Assembly (NCBI GenBank): GCA_900491605.1
Contig: UESW01004760.1
Location: 451,132-515,131 of the forward strand
Length of the DNA: 64,000 nt
Direction of reading: 5' to 3'
DNA from: Calamus simplicifolius
Lineage: Eukaryota > Streptophyta > Magnoliopsida > Arecales > Arecaceae
Each line of letters opens with the position of its first letter. Positions within the stretch are counted from its first letter, which is position 1. Both the position numbers and the translations under genes were made by a program. This document shows, one piece after another, positions 58,061 through 64,000 of the stretch. Below the pieces are notes generated by a model that was not told the DNA's origin, did not search any database, and was given only the letters and a program-made list of their open reading frames with translations.

Positions 58061-58577
58061 CATGACTTATCCAGCAAAGATGATGATGATACAAATACTA
58101 CTGATGAGTAAGTCATATCTATTTTTATAATTATATATTTTTATTTTTTTAATTATTAAAGTGAATCATCTCTATTTTTTTTTCTTTCTTATTGTATTCT
58201 GGAGGTCAAGCTTAGTCCCCTCCCCTTAATGTACCATTTTGATTTTAAATTAATAAATTGTTAGGGAACTATGCTAAACCTCCCACCATTAAGGTCATAT
58301 TAATAAATCCTTTATTCATAATAATTTTTAGTTTATTAAATTATTTTTTATATAAATTTTTTTAAAGAAATCAGGCCCTTATGGGCCAGCACGGCTGGCA
58401 CGTGGGCCGTGCTATGCTTGGCCCACCTGGGCCATGTCAGCCCAGGCACTAATGGGTCATGTCGGGCTTGGTCCACAGGCCGAGGTATTTGAGCCCGACA
58501 TGGCCCCCTTTTATGGGCCGTGCCTTTCATGCCGGCCTGGGCCGGGCCATGGGCGGCCTAGCCAGTGCCCATGTCTA

Positions 58578-58790
58578 CGCTCCAATGATGAAAATTGAAT
58601 GCTTTTTCGATTAAAGTTTGAGAGTTATGCTATAATATTGCAGCCTTGGAACCGCACTTTATTAAAAGCCAAAGCCTTACTCCATTAAAACCTCAAAGCC
58701 TTACTTCATTAAAGACTGAAGCCCTACTCCATTAAAATCTAATAGCCTTGCTCTATTAACATTTTGAAGTCTTACTCCTTTAACTGACCT
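58578..58790 (+). repeat. Right remainder of the GCCTTGCTCCAT minisatellite
   Basis: Units such as AAAGCCTTACTCCATTAAAA continue the array cut by the hAT insertion. The first bases repeat the target octamer. Confidence 0.7.
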
Positions 58791-59667
58791 TATCCAACTT
58801 GACTCTACCTAATCTTATTTGAGACTACCCATTCTAAGCTAAACTTAGCCATCTTATCATACTAAAAATATCCAATTAGACCTAATAATATATGATCTTA
58901 TCCAATCTTACTTGATCCTACCTAACCCAATCTAAGGTTAGCCACCCAATAATACTCATTTGAACCAATCATGCTTGATTTGATTTGATGGTGCCTAATC
59001 ATCTCTCTCTTTTAGTTCACTTGTTTACTAATCTAACTAGTAATAACCTAGCATGCTTCTACCTCATTTTTATCATGATTTCCTATAACTAAATTAATCT
59101 CTCATCCTCTCCTCAATACCATATATTTAGCCAAATATCATCTCTCAGTTGCTAGCCTAACACTAAATAGATAAAGGTGATATATCTTTCACAACAAATT
59201 CTGCCTCATTGCTAATTCATAATATGCACTCGCTTGATAGGGTTGTCATGTTTGGCCCTTTTACCTATCTCTAATGACCTATTTAGCCTTGAAGTCTCTT
59301 TTTCGATCTAGCCTAAGTCATATCCATGCTATTTTATCATCATTGATTAGATCTCTTTCTTCTAATCCTATAAAATTCCATCCTTCTATGACTACACCTC
59401 ATTAATCAAAGAGAAGGAAATTGTATATCCATTTTTTATATCTTGCATTTCTTTCCATCCTTCGGTCATTATCTTCCCTTATCTTAGCCTTCTCTAATTT
59501 TTTCCCGTCCATTAAAAAAAATATAAATTAAAAGTATAACCTTTTAAATACTAGCCTTATACCTAAAAGACCTCTTCTCCCTCTCTAGTCAATAAGAACC
59601 ATCCACCTATATCAATCCAAACTATTAGATCTAATTTAAAGCCTTAAAACAAGAGCTTCTCTTATAT
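58791..59667. other. AT-rich unassigned DNA
   Basis: Recurring CTTATCCAA/CTTACTTGATCC words (58790-58990), otherwise no structure and no gene recognised. Confidence 0.4.
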
Positions 59668-59676
59668 TATAAAGAA

Positions 59677-60158
59677 GAGTTAATTTGACTTATTCCCCTT
59701 GAAATATGAAGGTATTTGCACTTCTCCTAAACTTAAAAAGATTATAATTGACCCCCTAATTGCGTATAATTTATACTTTATTGCTACTATTTCAAAAGAT
59801 ATTAAAGTTAACAAAAAAGTGATCATATGACTACTAAAAAGTGGATTAATATATATTAAAAATAATTATAAAATAGTAAATACCGAGTAATCAAACTAAT
59901 TTAACCAAAACTTATTTAGGATCACTAAAGAGTGCATATGTCGATTTAATTAAAGCTGATTTAATCAAAACTTATTAAGAATTGCTAAAAAGTGGTATGT
60001 TGGATCACATGACTTTTCTATTAACTTTAACACCTTTTTATATGATAGTCATGAAGTATAAATTAAATTGCAATTCGAAAGTTAATTATAATTTATTTTT
60101 AGTTTAGGATGAAAAGTACAAAGATACCTAGTATAAGGGGGCTAAGTGAAATTAACCC
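59677..60158. mobile_element. Mutator-type MITE, 482 bp, with perfect 9-bp target duplication
   Basis: The left GAGTTAATTTGACTTATTCC and the right end read inward GGGTTAATTTCACTTAGCCC begin inverted repeats that can be followed for about 120 bp. The 9-bp duplication TATAAAGAA is perfect (59668-59676 and 60159-60167). Nine-base duplications and long terminal inverted repeats are the signature of Mutator-like elements. The interior repeats TTTAATCAAAACTTATT in tandem and encodes nothing. Confidence 0.92.
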
Positions 60159-60167
60159 TATAAAGAA

Positions 60168-61848
60168 ACATAGAAAATATGCCCATAATAAAATGTATGT
60201 ATGTATATGTATATGTATGTATGTATATCATTAATCCTCTTCCTCACACTTTAGTCTATAAATTAAGTCATTTAGTACCTTATGACAACCATTAGATCTA
60301 AAATATGCCTCATTCCTCATTAAATCTAGCCCTTAATTTACCTATCTTTCTCCACATATACTACTTTAAGGAAAGAAGAAAAAAGAAAATATTAGAAAGC
60401 CCGAGAATATTTTACCAAAATTTCTTCAAGTAAATCTAGGCTTTATTCCTTCCCCATGTTTTCTTCTACCTCCATCTAACCCTAAAATCCTAATCCTACC
60501 ATTCATACTCACCGTTGTGCTACTAAGATGAGGAAAAAGCAACTATAAGAGCACTAATTACTATAATCCCTTTCCCGTCTCTCCCCATATTTTTTTATTT
60601 TCTTCTTCATTTGTTTAAGCCTTCAAAAAATCCTGATTTAACAGAGATATGAACCCTCTGCCATCCCTCTTATTTTTTCATTCATTTCTTTAAGCCTTAA
60701 AAAATCATAGTCTATGAGTAGTGGGATGCTCTTTCAAATGCTCTCCCATAGTTAATCTAGATTTGGATCTATCTATTTGTCCTCCATTATTGTTGCAAAA
60801 ATTTTCTAGAAGGCTACGTAGCAACTTCTCTTTCTTGAATATCCATGGCGTAGGCCTTGTTTTACTTCTCTCCCGATGCATGCCCTTTTCTATCCATCCT
60901 AACTAGATTCCTAGATAACTAATACATATTTAAGACCGATGTGGCAATAGCTATACTCATACAAGATCTCAATCGATCGCTGACAGATTGCAAGCATGCA
61001 TGCCAACCCTCTAGCCCTCACGCAAATGGATTAAACTTCTGGACGGAGCATTTAACCGTAAGTCAGGCAACTGATGAACCTAAAGCTTGCCCTGTCGAGC
61101 CTTGTCAAACCATAAGTTACAAGAAAGCACCGCATCCTCCGTATGGTGCGGCCTTTAGTTAGAGAACAATCTTTCCACCTTTTCGTAATCAAAACTGAGG
61201 CTTGTGCTAATTTGTCATGCCATTTTGCTCAGCAATCAAAGATTTTAAGGTTGAACTTTAAGTAGTACATCCCAAAGGAGGCCACCAGCGCTCGATTTAG
61301 ACAAGCAGAACCAGACAGCTCAACTTTAAATCAATAGTCTGGAGAGAGAACACAAAAGTTAGGCAAATAGAACCATACAATTTGCTGGATATTTAGTAGC
61401 ACTCAATTTACAACCTAACCTTTAAAACAATAGACTGGAGTGGCGAAACAAACAGAAGGTACCCAACCACAAGCCTGATTAGATAACGTCTTGCAAAGGC
61501 ATGAGAGAGAGAGAGAGAGAGCTGATTCTCTCAAATTCGGTGAGAGATCATGTTTTGCTGCAAATATGATAGCTTCATAAAAGCAGGTATACAAATTTAG
61601 TTTCATTCCTAGCTCATAATCAGATTCATAAGACGTACATTCGACTAGCTATAGTCTTACCCTCGACCATAGCTAACTCAGCCTATTATAAGTTCACAAA
61701 GCTCTTAAAGTAGCCTATCCTACCAACATTAACTTGCCAACCCAAATGAATGATCTTGAACCAAAGGATTATCAACAAATATCAATGTTGGACAGCTTAA
61801 CAAACATCTAAACTCAGAAATTAACGACCTGCATCCCTAGATTCTCCA
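60168..61848. other. Intergenic DNA and probable 3' UTR side of the E2F gene
   Basis: Contains a (TGTA)n microsatellite (60193-60229) and a (GA)n run (61503-61522). The region next to 61849 should hold the E2F 3' UTR on the minus strand. No clear polyadenylation signal identified. Frames at 60721-60906, 60941-61162 and 61415-61606 look fortuitous. Confidence 0.45.
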
Positions 61849-63914
61849 TCAATCTTGTATTCGTCTTTGAGTGGAGTTACTGCTGGAAAGAACTTCAGCA
61901 ACACCAGATGGTGGTGTTTGAGGCCGAGGCGTGCTGCTATTACCCAGCATGAAGTCAGCATCAAACCTACCCTCCAAATCCCATTGAACTTCAGCTGTGA
62001 TTGGTTTTAAGGATCTCTAAGATCTAATTTGCAGTTAACACAAACTAAAGGAGAAAGAAGAAGAGAACGGGCAAGTACTCAAAAGAGGATACAAGTTGTT
62101 CCCCACACGTCTGTTATGCTGATGTCAGCATCTGATAGAAGCCAGTAATCAGCATCAATCTGAAAAACAGAAAATAATATTCTGATGTAATGAAGGTCCA
62201 ATATATTAGCTCGATAATTACAGTAGAGGATAGCTTTTTTCACTAGCTTAAGGTTCCAGTTCTCAATTGTTGCTAAGAAGAGCATGAAATAACCAACAGC
62301 ATACCACAGGATAGAGTTGATCCTTAGCAAGATCACTAGCTAATGATCTTTGTGAAGCAGCAGGTTTGGGTGAGTTCACAAAAAAAGGCTAATGGTTGGG
62401 CTGATTGTGTTTTCTGCTCTTTTGAAAAACTATTTTTCTTTTGTAAAAGAGTAAATAAAAATCAATAATTCTTTAGGAGTGGATCTTGTTGGACAAACTT
62501 CCTTGTCATTATACGTGCTGCTCATGCAAAACATCAGAGTATGGAAGTTAAATGTCAAGACTGGTCATGTGGAAACACTTAAAAGGATGTTAAATATAAA
62601 GGTCAAATAAAGAACAAAAAAAGATAAATGAAAAATAAATGAATTTGCTTGTAATTTTAGCAGTCAAACTACTCCCTCATGATGAAACAGATGATAATAA
62701 GGCAGAGAGTCACTAAGAGCAACTAGCCACACTCAACCATATCACAGATTGAATATTCTGTTTGGAGAGCCTTGGATACAAAAGCAAGAAAAAGGATCTA
62801 CTAAGCCAAAACAACCAATGCTGGTCATGCAAAAAGCTTGGACTATGAAACAGTTCCTCATGCTGATTCATGAAAGTGGCTTGCAAGGCCAATCATCATG
62901 GTGGGTCGTGGCTTGATAACTATGATTCTAGGCCTTGTTCCCTATGCATGTACACTTTGTTTGATATGATGTCAAATATAAAATCAGTTATTTTGACAAA
63001 GTTGTTTATCATAGATAATATCTGCCTCCAAGATAAATTGCACTTACATCAGCATCTGAAGGAACAATCTTTGTCATCCCACCGACAATGTTCTGTGAAG
63101 AATTGAGATCAGTAGACACTCTCCGAGGTTCTTGAACCTCAAGCTCCTTTCTTCTGCACTCTTCTGTTACTGTCGTGGATGCTGCAGTCTCAGCAGGCCT
63201 TGAATTTGATATAGGAGGTGGACTTGGAGGTACTTCCACGCCATACAACTCAAACTTCTCCTCAAATTGACTATGGAAATAAAAATATATATATATCTGG
63301 AAACTCTTAATATCCTCACATTAGGGGCAAAATCTACTTTAATCGTGCATGTCAGAAAGTAAAGCTGTGTTACCTAACAAGATAAACATCTATCGGGCCC
63401 ACCGTACTTCTCAAAACAATTCTGTATCTCCTCAGGGGATAGTCAACAGCCTGCTATGCAATGAAGAATCTTTAATATACATATCTTGCAACATCTAAAA
63501 TACATTTACTTCTGTAAGACTTTCCATGCCTCTTCCCACCTCATCTGGATCTGGGACTTCTAGAGTAGTACCATGGGGTGCTTTAATTGCTATTAGTGTT
63601 TCATTCTGCACCCAAGATAGACAGGAATGTACTTAATATTAGTTACTTTGAAATGACAGCAATCTGAATGTTTGGCAGAAAAAAACCTTGAACAATTATA
63701 TTCTACAGGCCTACAAGCTGACCTTAAAGCAAGGTAGACCCTTGATGTCATCTTCAGTCACATATAGCCACCTGTTAAATTTGAAAGGAATAAAAGAAAA
63801 ATGAGGCTATGAGAAATCTCTCCTATGGCTAAGCTTGCATAGGTGAGAGAAAGCAGCACCTACTTTTGATTGTTTTCATCCTCACAAAGCTCCCTTAGTT
63901 TTTGTTGCATCTCG
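61849..63914 (-). CDS. E2F: E2F transcription factor (RB-binding type), last seven exons, continues beyond window
   Basis: E2F proteins pair with DP, bind S-phase gene promoters and are restrained by the retinoblastoma protein in the nucleus. Visible minus-strand exons: 63914-63864, 63771-63723, 63605-63540, 63450-63374, 63270-63048, 62159-62093, 61994-61849. All introns are GT-AG and join in frame (225 residues to TGA 61849). The dimerisation helix end EMQQKLRELCEDENNQKWLY leads into TEDDIKGLPCF, then IAIKAPHGTTLEVPDPDE, the marked-box core RYRIVLRSTVGPIDVYLVS and QFEEKFE. A proline/serine linker follows, then the RB-binding, activation segment DADYWLLSDADISITDVW and a 50-residue tail. The DNA-binding domain lies past 64000. 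The RB-binding motif points to an E2FA/E2FB-like member, not a DEL type. The frame is intact. Confidence 0.95.
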
Positions 63915-64000
63915 CTGCATAAATCTATAGGTTTCAGGCTAGGTAATAAGATCCTAAATATAACAATAGTTTATAAATTTGAGCAGTACATAACCTTATA

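Larger units (their letters stand above)
55397..58577 (+). mobile_element. hAT transposon, 3.2 kb, with decayed transposase
   Basis: The terminal inverted repeat TAGAGATGGGCAC (left) matches TAGACATGGGCAC (right, read inward) with one change. The flanking octamers TGCTCCAA and CGCTCCAA match at seven of eight, as expected for hAT target duplications. Subterminal regions (55425-55660 and 58376-58565) are dense in GGGCCATGCC/GGGCCGTGC repeats in both orientations, a usual binding landscape for hAT transposase. The interior encodes a broken hAT transposase of the RICESLEEPER-like type, so this copy could move only with outside help. Confidence 0.93.

Noticed and set aside
1..64000. tRNA, rRNA, CRISPR arrays or organelle inserts
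   Set aside because: No cloverleaf-type tRNA boxes, rRNA signatures or regularly spaced repeats with unique spacers were seen; the regular repeats have no unique spacers.

Overview
This is plant nuclear DNA. About two thirds of it is transposable-element sequence in several nested layers, and only two stretches look like host genes. The element families (plant L1 LINEs with DUF4283 ORF1, Ty3/gypsy Tat lineage, large-LTR Ty1/copia, hAT, Mutator-type MITE), short introns and a retinoblastoma-binding E2F gene indicate a flowering plant. A monocot such as a palm is my guess, but nothing in the window proves it.

Layout: 1-3110 is the 5' half of an L1-type LINE on the minus strand, cut by the window edge. 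3627-18301 is a 14.7 kb Ty3/gypsy element of Tat type with both LTRs. It has a broken gag-pol and a long region after integrase holding tandem repeats and three antisense gene-like units, two with a TATA-like box and one with three recognisable introns. 18302-26612 is AT-rich and holds old remnants: an LTR end with primer-binding site, a LINE RNase H tail, and a gypsy RNase H-integrase remnant split by two related terminal-inverted-repeat elements. 26613-29430 is a compact non-autonomous LTR element with THREE LTRs, flanked by a perfect 5-bp target duplication. 30854-40322 is a complete but decayed copia element with about 2-kb LTRs.

41284-41712 (minus) is a GC-rich single-exon gene for a 142-residue plant protein of unknown role. 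43150-45289 is a solo LTR with a perfect 5-bp target duplication. 45290-58790 is largely unassigned AT-rich DNA and degenerate minisatellites. They were invaded by a 5'-truncated LINE (50871-54427) with an exceptionally long target-site duplication (about 94 bp) and by a hAT transposon (55397-58577). 59677-60158 is a Mutator-type MITE with a perfect 9-bp target duplication. 61849-63914 (minus, continuing past the window) holds the last seven exons of a typical plant E2F transcription factor gene.

The E2F gene and the 142-residue gene are the only loci I would expect to serve the host. The other reading frames are element-derived and mostly broken. The most interesting structures are the antisense gene cluster in the Tat element, the three-LTR element with its hairpin duplication, a perfect 58-bp inverted duplication in the copia 3' LTR, and the long LINE target duplication. 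All coordinates and identities were read by eye, without alignment software or database searches.
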